A stretch of 64,000 nucleotides of DNA from Algibacter amylolyticus (GCF_014202225.1 NZ_JACHGE010000001.1:539320-603319); one strand, 5' to 3'; counted from the first letter of the stretch, positions 16,483 through 25,654 are shown. The notes: a model not told the origin generated them from the sequence alone. Numbers and translations are program-made.

Positions 16483-17013
16483 TTAAAAATAAAACCTAAC
16501 AAAAGGCGCCCAAGGGTCTGCATAAATACTTTTTTCGGTGTCGTATAAAACATCGTATCTTATACCTAATGTAACATTACCACTTCTATAACCGGCTCCT
16601 AAATACAACGCCGGAATCCAATAATTATCTGTAGGAAGGTCAATATTAGTATTGTAGCGGCGGTTAACATTAAGTTGCTCAAATTCTGCAGAAAGTTGTA
16701 CTTCTCTTATTACATTATATAGCGCTACTAAACTTCCTCCTAAAATAGTAGATTTATAAGCGTTTTTTTGGTTGTTGAATGTAGCATTTAATCCTAATCC
16801 TAACGAAAAATTATTATCAAATTCATAAATAGCACTCGGGGCTACTGTAGCGCTAAAAAAGCCATCGCCAAAATTTAAACCTAAACCTCCGCCAAATCTC
16901 ACGTGGTCCCAGAAATCCGATGGTGTATCTTGGGCTTTAACATTTAAAGAGCAAAATAAAAGTATGGTGAAAAGAAGAGCGATTTTTTTATTTATTAAAA
17001 GAATTGAATTCAT
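16483..17013 (-). CDS. Outer-membrane beta-barrel protein (small, 8-stranded type)
   Basis: 176 residues with a signal peptide ending near KAQ (residues 1-28). The rest is alternating amphipathic beta strands (RFGGGLGLNFGDGFFSATVA, FSLGLGLNATFN, LSAEFEQLNVNRRY) ending in the aromatic PFVRFYF typical of barrel C-termini. I recall divergent neighbours of sucA like this one sometimes being named alpha-ketoglutarate decarboxylase, but nothing in the sequence supports an enzyme. It is divergent from sucA. Function unknown. Confidence 0.82.
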   Translation of the reverse strand: MNSILLINKKIALLFTILLFCSLNVKAQDTPSDFWDHVRFGGGLGLNFGDGFFSATVAPSAIYEFDNNFSLGLGLNATFNNQKNAYKSTILGGSLVALYNVIREVQLSAEFEQLNVNRRYNTNIDLPTDNYWIPALYLGAGYRSGNVTLGIRYDVLYDTEKSIYADPWAPFVRFYF

Positions 17014-17169
17014 AGCGGCGTGAAATCTTTAAAAAATTAACAAAATTTTAGGCATATTCGTTAATTGAATATTATTTGCCATAAATATAGTTAAAGAATC
17101 ATCTAATTTTAGTAAAAGTTGTATTTTTGGTGAATATTTTGATTAAACTATACGTGATTACAAATAACA

Positions 17170-19920
17170 ATGGATAAATTTTCATTTTTAAACGCAGCAC
17201 ATACAGCATATTTCGCTGATTTATACGAACAGTATCAACAAAGTCCAGATTCAGTCGAGCCAAGTTGGAGAGCCTTTTTTCAAGGGTACGATTTTGGTAG
17301 TGATAATTACGGATTAGAAGGTGAAATTGTTGAAGGTGTTTCTACTCAAATACCAGAACAAGTTCAAAAAGAATTTCAAGTTGTAAGATTAATTGATGGT
17401 TACAGAATGCGTGGGCATTTGTTTACAAAAACAAATCCGGTTCGTGCAAGACGTACTTATCAACCAACTTTAGAAATCGAAAATTTTGGACTTAGCGCAA
17501 ACGATTTAGATACCGTTTTTAATGCCGGAGATATTTTAGGGATTGGTGTTAAAACCCTTCGTGAAATTATTATTCATTTAGAAAAAATATATTGTAGTTC
17601 CATAGGAATTGAGTATATGTACTTGCGTAATCCAGAAGTAATTGCATGGTGGCAAGAACAACTTAATAAAAATGATAATCAGCCAAATTTTTCAGCTGAA
17701 ACAAAAAAATATATTCTTTCGAAATTAAACCAAGCCGTTACTTTCGAAAACTTTTTGCAAACTAAATATGTAGGCCAAAAACGTTTCTCATTGGAAGGTG
17801 GCGAATCCTTAATTCCAGCTATTAGTAACGTGCTTTTTTATGCCGTTGAAAAACATGGTGTTAAGGAGTGTGTACTTGGTATGGCACACCGTGGGCGTTT
17901 AAGTACGCTAATTAATATTTTTAGAAAACCTGTTAACGAGCTGTTTAGTGAGTTTGATGGTAAAGATTTTGAAGATGCAGATATTGATGGTGATGTAAAA
18001 TACCATTTAGGTTTAACACTCGATAAAACGTATCAAAACGGTAAAAATATTAAGATGAATTTGGTGCCTAATCCATCGCATTTAGAAACCGTTGCTCCTG
18101 TTGCCGAAGGTATTACTAGAGCAAAGATTGATAGCGATTATGATGGCGACGATTCTAAAATACTTCCAATAATTGTGCATGGAGATGCTGCAATTGCAGG
18201 ACAAGGTATTGCTTACGAAGTTGCTCAAATGAGTCAGTTGGCTGGTTATAAAACAGGAGGAACTTTACATATAGTTGTAAATAACCAAATTGGATTTACA
18301 ACTAACTATTTAGATGCACGTTCTAGTACCTATTGTACAGATGTTGCAAAGGTTACTTTATCTCCAGTTATGCATGTAAATGCTGATGATGCCGAAGCGG
18401 TAGTTCATGCTGTTGAATTAGCGTTAGAATACAGAATGCGTTATAAAAAAGATGTGTATATCGATTTATTAGGCTATAGGAAATATGGTCATAATGAAGG
18501 TGATGAGCCTCGTTTTACACAACCAAAATTATATAAGGAAATTGCTAAACACGCAAACCCTTTTAAAATTTATGCCGATAAATTGATAGCAGAAAATACT
18601 ATCGATCAGGGGTATGTAGATAATATAATTTCAGATTTTAAAGACACTCTAGAAAGTGAGTACACGAAGTCTAAAAAAGCAAAATCTTCTAAGGTTCGCG
18701 AGTTTATGCAGGAACGTTGGACGGATTTTGAGAGACAAGGTGTAGATGCCATGCTTAAACCGGAAGATACTTCGTATTCAAAAGAAAAATTAGAAAGTAT
18801 CTCAAAAGTAGTTTCAACAGTACCTGAAGGTGTTAAGTTTTTACGAAAAGCAGAACGTATTCTTGCTGGTCGTGAAAAAATGGTTTTTGAAAGTGATACT
18901 TTAGATTGGGGAATGGCCGAAACTTTAGCATACGGAAGTTTACTAGAAGAAGGTTTCGATGTTCGTATATCGGGTCAAGATGTGGAACGTGGTACTTTTA
19001 GCCACCGTCATGCTATTTTACGCGATGAAATTTCAGAAGAACGTATTAATCTGTTAAATACAAATCCAGAGAGTAAAGGGGAAATGTATATTTATAATTC
19101 CTTTTTATCAGAATACGGTGTATTAGGTTTCGATTATGGATATGCCATGGCAAACCCAAATACATTAACCATTTGGGAAGCACAGTTTGGTGATTTTAGT
19201 AATGGAGCTCAAATTATATTCGATCAATATCTAGCGGCTGCCGAAGATAAATGGAAAGCTCAAAACGGTATTGTGGTTCTTTTACCTCACGGTTATGAAG
19301 GTCAAGGATCCGAGCACTCATCTGCAAGAATAGAACGTTACCTGCAATTATGTGGTGATGATAATATGATTGTAGCAGATTGTACAACACCCGCAAACAT
19401 GTTCCATTTACTGCGTCGTCAAATGAAACGCAGTTACAGAAAACCATTAATCGTTTTTACTCCTAAAAGTTTATTACGTCATCCAAAAGCTGTTTCTAGT
19501 ATAAAAGAATTGGCTTCTGGTAAGTTTGAAGAAGTTATAGACGATACTATTAACCCTAAAAACGTTAAAAAATTAGTGTTCTGTACGGGTAAATTCTACT
19601 ACGATTTGTTAGCTGAAAGAGAAGAATTAAATAGAGAGGATGTTGCACTTGTTAGAATAGAGCAATTATTCCCGCTGCATTTAGAGAAAATCCAAAGCGT
19701 TATTGATAAATATCCTAATGTAGAAAATTATGTGTGGGCACAAGAAGAACCTAAAAACATGGGCGCATGGAGCCATATGTTACAACGTATGGATTTGGTT
19801 AAGCTAGAAGTAGCTTCTAGACCTTACAGTTCTGTACCAGCACCGGGTTCTAGTACTAGGGATAAACGTAGACAACGCCGTGTAATTGATGCGGTTTTTG
19901 GAAACTTAGTTAAAAAATAA
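17170..19920 (+). CDS. sucA: 2-oxoglutarate dehydrogenase E1 component
   Basis: 916 residues, matching the family. It is the thiamine diphosphate-dependent decarboxylase of the 2-oxoglutarate dehydrogenase complex in the citric acid cycle. Visible signs are the N-terminal E2-binding segment (FLNAAHTAYFADLYEQYQQS), VLGMAHRGRLSTL near residue 236, the TPP/Mg region HGDAAIAGQGIAYE and VNNQIGFTT near residues 337-378, GHNEGDEP, and the C-terminal transketolase-like half with LPHGYEGQGSEHSSARIER. It is followed at 28 bp by the E2 gene. A possible -7 box TATTTTTG lies at 17122-17129. Confidence 0.97.
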   Translation: MDKFSFLNAAHTAYFADLYEQYQQSPDSVEPSWRAFFQGYDFGSDNYGLEGEIVEGVSTQIPEQVQKEFQVVRLIDGYRMRGHLFTKTNPVRARRTYQPTLEIENFGLSANDLDTVFNAGDILGIGVKTLREIIIHLEKIYCSSIGIEYMYLRNPEVIAWWQEQLNKNDNQPNFSAETKKYILSKLNQAVTFENFLQTKYVGQKRFSLEGGESLIPAISNVLFYAVEKHGVKECVLGMAHRGRLSTLINIFRKPVNELFSEFDGKDFEDADIDGDVKYHLGLTLDKTYQNGKNIKMNLVPNPSHLETVAPVAEGITRAKIDSDYDGDDSKILPIIVHGDAAIAGQGIAYEVAQMSQLAGYKTGGTLHIVVNNQIGFTTNYLDARSSTYCTDVAKVTLSPVMHVNADDAEAVVHAVELALEYRMRYKKDVYIDLLGYRKYGHNEGDEPRFTQPKLYKEIAKHANPFKIYADKLIAENTIDQGYVDNIISDFKDTLESEYTKSKKAKSSKVREFMQERWTDFERQGVDAMLKPEDTSYSKEKLESISKVVSTVPEGVKFLRKAERILAGREKMVFESDTLDWGMAETLAYGSLLEEGFDVRISGQDVERGTFSHRHAILRDEISEERINLLNTNPESKGEMYIYNSFLSEYGVLGFDYGYAMANPNTLTIWEAQFGDFSNGAQIIFDQYLAAAEDKWKAQNGIVVLLPHGYEGQGSEHSSARIERYLQLCGDDNMIVADCTTPANMFHLLRRQMKRSYRKPLIVFTPKSLLRHPKAVSSIKELASGKFEEVIDDTINPKNVKKLVFCTGKFYYDLLAEREELNREDVALVRIEQLFPLHLEKIQSVIDKYPNVENYVWAQEEPKNMGAWSHMLQRMDLVKLEVASRPYSSVPAPGSSTRDKRRQRRVIDAVFGNLVKK

Positions 19921-19948
19921 AATTCAGATACAATTAAAATTATAAAAA

Positions 19949-21154
19949 ATGATTTTAGAAATGAAAGTGCCTTCTCCAGGCGAATCTATTACAGAAGTAG
20001 AAATAGCAACTTGGTTAGTAGAAGATGGTGATTATGTTGAAAAGGATCAAGCTATTGCTGAAGTAGATAGCGACAAAGCAACACTTGAATTACCAGCTGA
20101 AGCTAGCGGAATTATTACGCTTAAAGCGGAAGAAGGTGATGCTGTTGAGGTTGGAGCTGTAGTTTGTTTAATTGATACAAGTGCAGAAAAACCAGCAGGA
20201 GGTGAGGCTCCAAAAGCTGAAGCTAAAGTTGAAGCACCAAAAGCTGAGGCGCCTAAAGCAGCCGAAACTAAAACTTACGCTACAGGTACTGCAAGTCCTG
20301 CCGCTAAAAAAGTTTTAGCTGAAAAAGGTATAGATGCAGCAACAATTACTGGAACAGGTAAAGCGGGACGCGTAACTAAAGAAGATGCTGTAAATGCAGT
20401 ACCTTCAATGGGAACTCCAACAGGAGGTAGTCGTGGTACGTCTAGAAGTAAAATGTCTATGTTACGTCGTAAAGTGGCAGAGCGTTTAGTAGAAGTTAAA
20501 AATACAACGGCTATGTTAACTACGTTTAACGAAGTTGATATGTCGCCTATTTTTGCTTTACGTAAAGAATATAAAGAAACCTTTAAATCTAAACATGGAG
20601 TTGGATTAGGGTTTATGAGTTTCTTTACTCTAGCTGTAGTGAGAGCATTAGAAATGTATCCAGCAGTTAATTCAATGATGGATGGTAAAGAAATGTTATC
20701 ATATGATTTTTGCGATATTAGTATTGCTGTTTCAGGTCCAAAAGGATTAATGGTGCCCGTAATTCGTAATGCCGAAAACTTAAGCTTTAGAGGCGTTGAG
20801 TCTGAAGTAAAACGTTTAGCGCTTAGAGCAAGAGATGGTCAAATTACTGTTGATGAAATGACAGGTGGTACATTTACTATTACAAATGGTGGTGTATTTG
20901 GAAGTATGTTATCTACTCCAATTATTAACCCTCCACAAAGTGGAATTTTAGGAATGCACAATATTGTTGAGCGCCCTGTTGCTATTGATGGTCAGGTTGT
21001 AATTCGTCCAATTATGTACGTTGCTCTATCTTACGATCATAGAATTATTGATGGTAAAGAAAGTGTAGGCTTTTTAGTTGCAGTTAAAGAGGCACTAGAA
21101 AACCCAATAGAATTATTAATGAATAACGATGTTAAAAAAGCATTAGAGTTATAG
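19949..21154 (+). CDS. sucB: 2-oxoglutarate dehydrogenase E2 (dihydrolipoyl succinyltransferase)
   Basis: 401 residues. The N-terminal lipoyl domain has its lipoylated lysine K43 ([13 protein letters not shown]). An alanine/proline-rich linker with KAEAPKA repeats follows, then the E3-binding domain ([20 protein letters not shown]) and the catalytic domain with the active-site motif [15 protein letters not shown] (H364). It transfers the succinyl group to CoA. It is in an operon with sucA, and a strong terminator follows. Confidence 0.97.
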   Translation: MILEMKVPSPGESITEVEIATWLVEDGDYVEKDQAIAEVDSDKATLELPAEASGIITLKAEEGDAVEVGAVVCLIDTSAEKPAGGEAPKAEAKVEAPKAEAPKAAETKTYATGTASPAAKKVLAEKGIDAATITGTGKAGRVTKEDAVNAVPSMGTPTGGSRGTSRSKMSMLRRKVAERLVEVKNTTAMLTTFNEVDMSPIFALRKEYKETFKSKHGVGLGFMSFFTLAVVRALEMYPAVNSMMDGKEMLSYDFCDISIAVSGPKGLMVPVIRNAENLSFRGVESEVKRLALRARDGQITVDEMTGGTFTITNGGVFGSMLSTPIINPPQSGILGMHNIVERPVAIDGQVVIRPIMYVALSYDHRIIDGKESVGFLVAVKEALENPIELLMNNDVKKALEL

Positions 21155-21171
21155 TATTAAATAAACTAAAT

Positions 21172-21213
21172 AAAAAAAAGGTGTTACAATACTATTGTAA
21201 CACCTTTTTTTTT
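21172..21213. terminator. Bidirectional intrinsic terminator after sucB
   Basis: GGTGTTACAATA (21180-21191) and TATTGTAACACC (21193-21204) form a perfect stem flanked by A8 and T9 runs. It ends the sucAB transcript and, on the other strand, anything coming through the small membrane protein gene at 21245-21346. Confidence 0.9.
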
Positions 21214-21244
21214 GGTCGAATGTTTTGGGACAAATTTGACGACA

Positions 21245-21346
21245 CTAACTAAAACAGACAATAAGATTTATTGCGACTACAATAACGGCTAAAATGCTTA
21301 ACCCTATTATAATACATTTGTTAAGTGTGTTGTTTTCTTTTTCCAT
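21245..21346 (-). CDS. Possible 33-residue single-helix membrane peptide
   Basis: A short frame starting MEKENNTLNKC with one hydrophobic helix (IIIGLSILAVIVVAINLIV) and ending CFS. An in-frame ATG at 21361 would add five residues. The charged N-terminus and clean helix look like a real small membrane peptide, not a chance frame. It follows the proximal of the two candidate small RNAs and is closed by the bidirectional terminator at 21172-21213. No family is known to me. Confidence 0.45.
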   Translation of the reverse strand: MEKENNTLNKCIIIGLSILAVIVVAINLIVCFS

Positions 21347-21385
21347 CTGGGAATCGAACATGTTCTTTAGGTTTTAAATTTATTT

Positions 21386-21452
21386 TAAAACTCTGCACCG
21401 CTACAGTGCAGAGTATCTAAAAAATTCTCTCTCAAAAGAATTAATTAATAGC
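21386..21452 (-). ncRNA. Candidate small RNA, copy A of a tandem pair
   Basis: About 65 nt from the predicted start near 21451. The 5' part GTGCTATTAATTA is shared with copy B. A small hairpin AATTCT/AGAATT follows, then a strong terminator hairpin ACTCTGCAC/GTGCAGAGT (21414-21406 and 21398-21390) with TTTT after it. No start codon with a useful frame is inside. Its existence is inferred from the promoter and terminator pattern and its duplication. Confidence 0.5.
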
Positions 21453-21456
21453 ACTG

Positions 21457-21503
21457 TAAAAGTAAAAGGAATGGCGGTGAAAAAAAATACGCACTTATAC
21501 GTA
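21457..21503 (-). promoter_or_regulatory. Promoter A with response-regulator-type direct repeat
   Basis: On the minus strand TACGTA-N4-TGCGTA (21503-21488) has its two hexamers one helical turn apart. It is followed after exactly 23 bp by the box TACTTTTA (21464-21457), a TAnnTTTA variant of the -7 element. The same arrangement occurs at 21609-21655. Confidence 0.55.
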
Positions 21504-21537
21504 TTTTAAAATGAGTAGTTTAAAAAAAGTCTATAAA

Positions 21538-21604
21538 ATGCAAAAGCTCTAGACCATTACAATCTAGAGCTTTCTTTAATTCTCCCTAAGAACTAATTAA
21601 TAGC
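21538..21604 (-). ncRNA. Candidate small RNA, copy B of a tandem pair
   Basis: About 65 nt from a predicted start near 21603. It shares the segment GTGCTATTAATTA with copy A. It has a short 5' hairpin TTCT/AGAA and then a terminator hairpin AAAGCTCTAGA/TCTAGAGCTTT (21573-21563 and 21553-21543). No usable open frame is inside. It lies directly after the regulator gene. Confidence 0.5.
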
Positions 21605-21608
21605 ACTG

Positions 21609-21655
21609 TAAAGATAAGGGATATAAGTCTTACAAAAAATACGCACTTCTACGTA
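21609..21655 (-). promoter_or_regulatory. Promoter B with response-regulator-type direct repeat
   Basis: On the minus strand TACGTA-N4-TGCGTA (21655-21640), then 23 bp, then TATCTTTA (21616-21609). Sequence and spacing match promoter A. The repeat starts two bases after the stop codon of the NarL-type regulator. Confidence 0.55.
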
Positions 21656-21657
21656 TA

Positions 21658-22290
21658 TTATAAAAAATCTTTATTTAAGGTTGCCCAAATGGATAATGAT
21701 GTGGGCCTGTTATCTAATTTTAGTTTATGTACAACATTGCTTCGGTGTTTATCCACAGTTCTAATAGAAATAGATAGCTCGTCGGCAATATCTTGGCTTG
21801 TTTTATTTTCAGAAATAAGTTTTACTATTCTTAATTCAGATTTTGTAAGTAAATCTAAGGTTTCAGGTTTGTTTTCTAAGGTGCTAGCATTTAAATAGGA
21901 GGCTATTTCTTCGCTAAAATAAGGCTTGCCTATAACAACTTGACTAATACAAGTTTCAATTTCTTCAATAGCAAACTCCTTTAAAATATAACCGTAAACA
22001 CCGCATTCTATGGCTTTATCATAAACTTCTTCCTCCTTATCAAAGGTTATTAGAATGACTTTGGTATCTAATTCATTTCTTTTGCAATCTTCAGCAATTT
22101 CTAAACCCGTTTTATATGGCATTCTAATATCTAGAATAGCAATAGTTGGTTTTAGTTTAACTATAAGGTTGTATGCAGCTTTCCCATCTTCTGCACTACC
22201 AATTATATTAAACCCTTTAGAGGTTAAAAAATCGGTTAAGCCTCTAAGCATTAACGGGTGATCATCAGCTATAACAATTGTAGTGTTCAT
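21658..22290 (-). CDS. NarL/FixJ family response regulator
   Basis: 210 residues. The receiver domain has the acidic pair in IADDHP, the phosphorylated D54 (AILDIRMP) and the conserved lysine in YILKEF. A LuxR-type helix-turn-helix follows at about residues 148-205 (LTKSELRIVKLISENKTSQ, ELSISIRTVDKHRSNVVHKL). It should activate transcription when phosphorylated; no histidine kinase gene is adjacent. The gene stands 33 bp after the retropepsin-like gene on the same strand, and two sites suited to a dimeric regulator of this class lie just past its stop codon. Confidence 0.94.
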   Translation of the reverse strand: MNTTIVIADDHPLMLRGLTDFLTSKGFNIIGSAEDGKAAYNLIVKLKPTIAILDIRMPYKTGLEIAEDCKRNELDTKVILITFDKEEEVYDKAIECGVYGYILKEFAIEEIETCISQVVIGKPYFSEEIASYLNASTLENKPETLDLLTKSELRIVKLISENKTSQDIADELSISIRTVDKHRSNVVHKLKLDNRPTSLSIWATLNKDFL

Positions 22291-22323
22291 TTAGTTTAGA
22301 GAGAGAATTGGATTGCTATTAAT

Positions 22324-22764
22324 TTATAACTTTAAATATAGATATTTCTTTTCGTAATCTATGACTGCTTTGCCTTTTTTTAAAATATCGGCACCTATAA
22401 TGCCATCTACAGGTTTCGAGTTGTGGTTTGTAAGTGCCATATTAACATGGCTAAGGTTAAATAAAACTAAAACAACCTTATTGTTATACCACTTCCCAAT
22501 TTTAAGCTTGTTTTTTTTTGATGTTTTGGTCTCCATATCTATGGCACCAGCACCGGCGGCTTTAATTAACGAATCTTCGGCCTTAAGTTTAAAGGTGTCT
22601 ATACCTTCAAAACCTACGCAAGAATTGGATGCTCCGGTATCTAGTATAAATAATCCTTTTTTACCATTTATTGTTGCCTTAATCTCAAAATGATTGGTTT
22701 TAGTAAAGTGTAATTTCACTTTAGTATACCCTTTTTTCTCAAGAAATTCCTTCAACAATTCCAT
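22324..22764 (-). CDS. Retropepsin-like aspartic protease domain protein
   Basis: 146 residues from the preferred ATG at 22764 (MELLKEFLEKKGYTKVKLHF). The frame is open to 22854, but that region would overlap the divergent tatD gene. The single-domain retropepsin fold is marked by the catalytic triplet in GLFILDTGASNSC (D42) and the later hydrophobic-glycine segment DGIIGADILKKGKAVIDY. No signal peptide is seen, so it is probably cytoplasmic. Proteins of this kind may act as dimers; the substrate is unknown. Confidence 0.85.
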   Translation of the reverse strand: MELLKEFLEKKGYTKVKLHFTKTNHFEIKATINGKKGLFILDTGASNSCVGFEGIDTFKLKAEDSLIKAAGAGAIDMETKTSKKNKLKIGKWYNNKVVLVLFNLSHVNMALTNHNSKPVDGIIGADILKKGKAVIDYEKKYLYLKL

Positions 22765-22825
22765 CTTATTAGTTTTAAACAAATATAATCCTATAAAAAC
22801 AATTATTTTTACATTAAATAAATTA

Positions 22826-23599
22826 ATGACTTTGATAATTACAGACACACACACCCATTTATACAGTGAAGCTTTCGATGAGGATAGAGACGATATTATT
22901 AAGCGGGCTATAGAGCAAGGCGTTTCTAGATTTTTTATTCCTGCTATCGATTCAACCTATACAAAATCTATGCTTCAGCTTGAAAAAGATTACCCTAACC
23001 ATGTATATTTAATGATGGGACTACACCCAACACATGTTAAGGACAATTTTGAGGAAGAACTTAATCATGTTGAAGAGATGCTAGCATCGCGAAAGTTTTA
23101 TGCCGTTGGCGAAATAGGTATCGATTTATATTGGGATAAGTCGACTTTGGATATTCAAAAGAAAGCATTCAAACATCAAATACAACTTGCAAAAAAGTAT
23201 AAACTGCCAATAGTAATTCATTGTAGAGAGGCTTTTAATGAGATTTTTGAAGTTTTAGAAAGTGAAAAGGGAGACGATTTGTTTGGGATTTTTCATTGTT
23301 TTACGGGCACACTAGAACAAGCACACCAAGCCATATCATATAATATGAAATTAGGTATTGGTGGAGTAGCTACGTTTAAAAATGGAAAAATAGATCAGTT
23401 TTTAAATGACATTCCCTTAAAACATATTGTGTTAGAAACGGATTCACCTTATTTATCACCGGTGCCTTATAGGGGAAAACGGAACGAAAGTGGATATATA
23501 GTAAAGGTTTTAGAGAAGCTATCAGATATATATAACGTATCTTTAGATGAGATAGCTCAAGTTACAACCGAAAACTCTAAAGATATTTTTAAAATTTAA
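22826..23599 (+). CDS. tatD: TatD family metal-dependent hydrolase (DNase)
   Basis: 257 residues from the ATG at 22826 (MTLIITDTHTHLYSEAFDED). Earlier in-frame starts are rejected because homologs begin near the metal-binding THTH motif. Metal ligands are visible in TDTHTHLY, VGEIGIDLYW, IVIHCREAF, GIFHCFTG and LETDSPYLSP. The family are TIM-barrel nucleases that act on DNA ends. It is followed after two bases by the asparaginase gene. Confidence 0.94.
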   Translation: MTLIITDTHTHLYSEAFDEDRDDIIKRAIEQGVSRFFIPAIDSTYTKSMLQLEKDYPNHVYLMMGLHPTHVKDNFEEELNHVEEMLASRKFYAVGEIGIDLYWDKSTLDIQKKAFKHQIQLAKKYKLPIVIHCREAFNEIFEVLESEKGDDLFGIFHCFTGTLEQAHQAISYNMKLGIGGVATFKNGKIDQFLNDIPLKHIVLETDSPYLSPVPYRGKRNESGYIVKVLEKLSDIYNVSLDEIAQVTTENSKDIFKI

Positions 23600-23601
23600 G
23601 A

Positions 23602-24633
23602 ATGATAAAATCTAAGGTAAAAATTCTTCTTATATATACAGGAGGTACAATAGGGATGGTTAAGGATTTTAAAACTGGATCTTTAAAAGCTTTCAATTTT
23701 AAAAATTTATTAGATAGAATCCCCGAATTACAATTGTTAGATTGCGATATTGATACAGTGTCTTTTAAAATCCCCATTGATTCAAGCGACATGCAACCTA
23801 AATATTGGGTTCAAATAGCCGAAATTATAGAAACCAATTATCAAGATTTTGATGGTTTTGTTATCCTTCACGGAAGCGATACCATGAGTTATTCGGCTTC
23901 AGCATTAAGTTTTATGCTCGAAAACTTAGCGAAACCAGTTGTGTTTACTGGGTCTCAGTTGCCAATAGGGGATTTAAGAACCGATGCTAAAGAGAATTTA
24001 ATAACGTCTATTCAGGTGGCTTCATTACAAAGCGAAGCAAAGCCCGTAGTTAAAGAGGTGTGTTTGTATTTTGAGTATAAACTATATCGAGGTAATAGAA
24101 CTACAAAATTAAATGCTGAACATTTTCAGGCATTTGTATCCTCTAATTATCCCGATTTAGCTGAATCAGGTGTGCATTTAAAAATTAATAAAGAGCATTT
24201 ATTAAAACCAAATGAAGCAAAACAACTTAAGGTTAATAAAAAATTAGATGAAAATATTGCAGTTGTAAGGCTGTATCCCGGTATATCAAAAGTCGTTTTA
24301 GAAACTATTTTTAATGTTTCGGGCTTAAAAGCAGTTATTATTGAAACTTTTGGGGCTGGTAATTGTACCACAGAACCATGGTTTATTAATTTGTTAAACG
24401 ACGCCATATTAAAAGGTATATATATTGTAAATGTAACACAATGTGCGGGCGGAAGTGTGCTTATGGGGCATTATGAAACAAGTAGTGCATTAAAAAAAAT
24501 AGGAGTGATATCCGGAAAAGACATGACTACAGAGGCGGCCATAGCTAAATTGATGTATTTATTGAGTAAAAATATTTCGGCTAACACATTCAAAACCAAA
24601 TATGAAACAGCATTACGTGGTGAGATGAGTTAA
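23602..24633 (+). CDS. ansA: Type I L-asparaginase
   Basis: 343 residues, cytoplasmic (no signal peptide). The two active-site threonine motifs are present: LLIYTGGTIGMVKD near the N-terminus and GFVILHGSDTMSYSASALSF near residue 90, plus the following KPVVFTGSQLP. It hydrolyses asparagine to aspartate and ammonia. It is in a two-gene operon with tatD. Confidence 0.94.
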   Translation: MIKSKVKILLIYTGGTIGMVKDFKTGSLKAFNFKNLLDRIPELQLLDCDIDTVSFKIPIDSSDMQPKYWVQIAEIIETNYQDFDGFVILHGSDTMSYSASALSFMLENLAKPVVFTGSQLPIGDLRTDAKENLITSIQVASLQSEAKPVVKEVCLYFEYKLYRGNRTTKLNAEHFQAFVSSNYPDLAESGVHLKINKEHLLKPNEAKQLKVNKKLDENIAVVRLYPGISKVVLETIFNVSGLKAVIIETFGAGNCTTEPWFINLLNDAILKGIYIVNVTQCAGGSVLMGHYETSSALKKIGVISGKDMTTEAAIAKLMYLLSKNISANTFKTKYETALRGEMS

Positions 24634-24704
24634 AAATAACAGTAAATATTTTATCCTTTAAAGTTTTTTTTGTTATTTGAGCCCCGTAATTAGAGATTGA
24701 TTAT

Positions 24705-24792
24705 AGAGAGGTGGCCGAGTGGCTTAAGGCGCACGCTTGGAAAGCGTGTATGCGTTAATAGCGTATCGAGGGTTCGAATCCCTTCCTCTCTG
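24705..24792 (+). tRNA. tRNA-Ser (anticodon GGA)
   Basis: 88 nt. The acceptor stem AGAGAGG/CCTCTCT closes the cloverleaf, with a D arm starting TGGCCGAGTGGC, an anticodon loop CTTGGAAAG (GGA), the long variable arm of class II tRNAs (TATGCG...CGTA) and a T arm GGGTTCGAATCCC. The discriminator base is G and no CCA is encoded. Confidence 0.96.
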
Positions 24793-24867
24793 CTCATATT
24801 TTTTATTTTTAATTGCTTTTTTTTTATATCTTTAACACTTTAACTAATAAAATTAAGATCGTACAAC

Positions 24868-25635
24868 ATGAAAAGATTATTTTCTATCCTAGCCATAACT
24901 TTAATGGTGGCATTCGGAACTGCTAATGCAACTACAATTGCAAACACTAGTACAGCTGTAACTACGGTTACAACAATGACACAAGATGAGACGCCAGCTG
25001 CAGAGCTTTCGTTCCATCAAAATTTAAAGAAGCGTTTTATTGAAGGAGGTGCCGGATTTATGGGTATTGTACTTTTATGTTTAATTCTAGGTTTGGCAAT
25101 TGCTATTGAAAGAATTATCTTTTTAAACCTTTCTACAACAAATACAAAAAAATTAGCTCAATCTGTTGAAGATGCTTTAGCTTCTGGAGGTATTGAAGCA
25201 GCAAAGGAAGTTTGTAGAAATACAAAAGGACCTATTGCTTCTATTTACTACCAAGGTTTAGACAGAACTGATGAAGGTATTGAAGCTGCTGAAAAAGCTG
25301 TTGTAGCTTACGGTGGAGTTCAAATGGGACAATTAGAGAAAAACGTATCTTGGATTTCTTTATTTATCGCTTTAGCACCAATGCTTGGTTTCATGGGAAC
25401 GGTAATTGGTATGATTCAAGCATTCGATAAAATTGAAGCTGCAGGAGATATGCAACCATCACTTGTTGCAGGTGGTATTAAAGTAGCACTTTTAACAACT
25501 GTATTTGGTTTAGTAGTAGCTATTATACTTCAAATTTTTTACAATTATATTATTGCTAAAATTGATAGTATTGTTAACGATATGGAAGATGCTTCTATTA
25601 CGTTAATGGATCTATTAATCAGACACAAAAAGTAA
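24868..25635 (+). CDS. exbB: ExbB/TolQ/MotA-type proton channel protein
   Basis: 255 residues. The N-terminus has a signal-like hydrophobic stretch (residues 1-22), then a T-rich linker, then three membrane helices (about 63-83, 165-185 and 205-230). The conserved region LAPMLGFMGTVIGMIQAFDKI followed by GGIKVALLTTVFGLVVAI is the ExbB/TolQ signature. With the two ExbD proteins downstream it should form an inner-membrane motor driven by the proton gradient, energising TonB-dependent transport or a similar process. Confidence 0.93.
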   Translation: MKRLFSILAITLMVAFGTANATTIANTSTAVTTVTTMTQDETPAAELSFHQNLKKRFIEGGAGFMGIVLLCLILGLAIAIERIIFLNLSTTNTKKLAQSVEDALASGGIEAAKEVCRNTKGPIASIYYQGLDRTDEGIEAAEKAVVAYGGVQMGQLEKNVSWISLFIALAPMLGFMGTVIGMIQAFDKIEAAGDMQPSLVAGGIKVALLTTVFGLVVAIILQIFYNYIIAKIDSIVNDMEDASITLMDLLIRHKK

Positions 25636-25654
25636 TAATTTAAAAAAACAAAAA

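Larger units (their letters stand above)
21214..21657. other. Gene-poor stretch between sucB terminator and the NarL-type regulator
   Basis: This 444-bp stretch holds, on the minus strand, two tandem regulatory and RNA units followed by one very short open frame; each is listed separately. No open frame over 40 codons is present. Confidence 0.7.

Noticed and set aside
16483-17013. Alpha-ketoglutarate decarboxylase
   Set aside because: I recall the name being used for sucA neighbours, but the protein is a signal-peptide-bearing beta barrel with no enzyme motif.
22694-22825. Upstream start for TatD
   Set aside because: It would overlap the divergent retropepsin-like gene and add 44 residues with no counterpart before the metal-binding motif.
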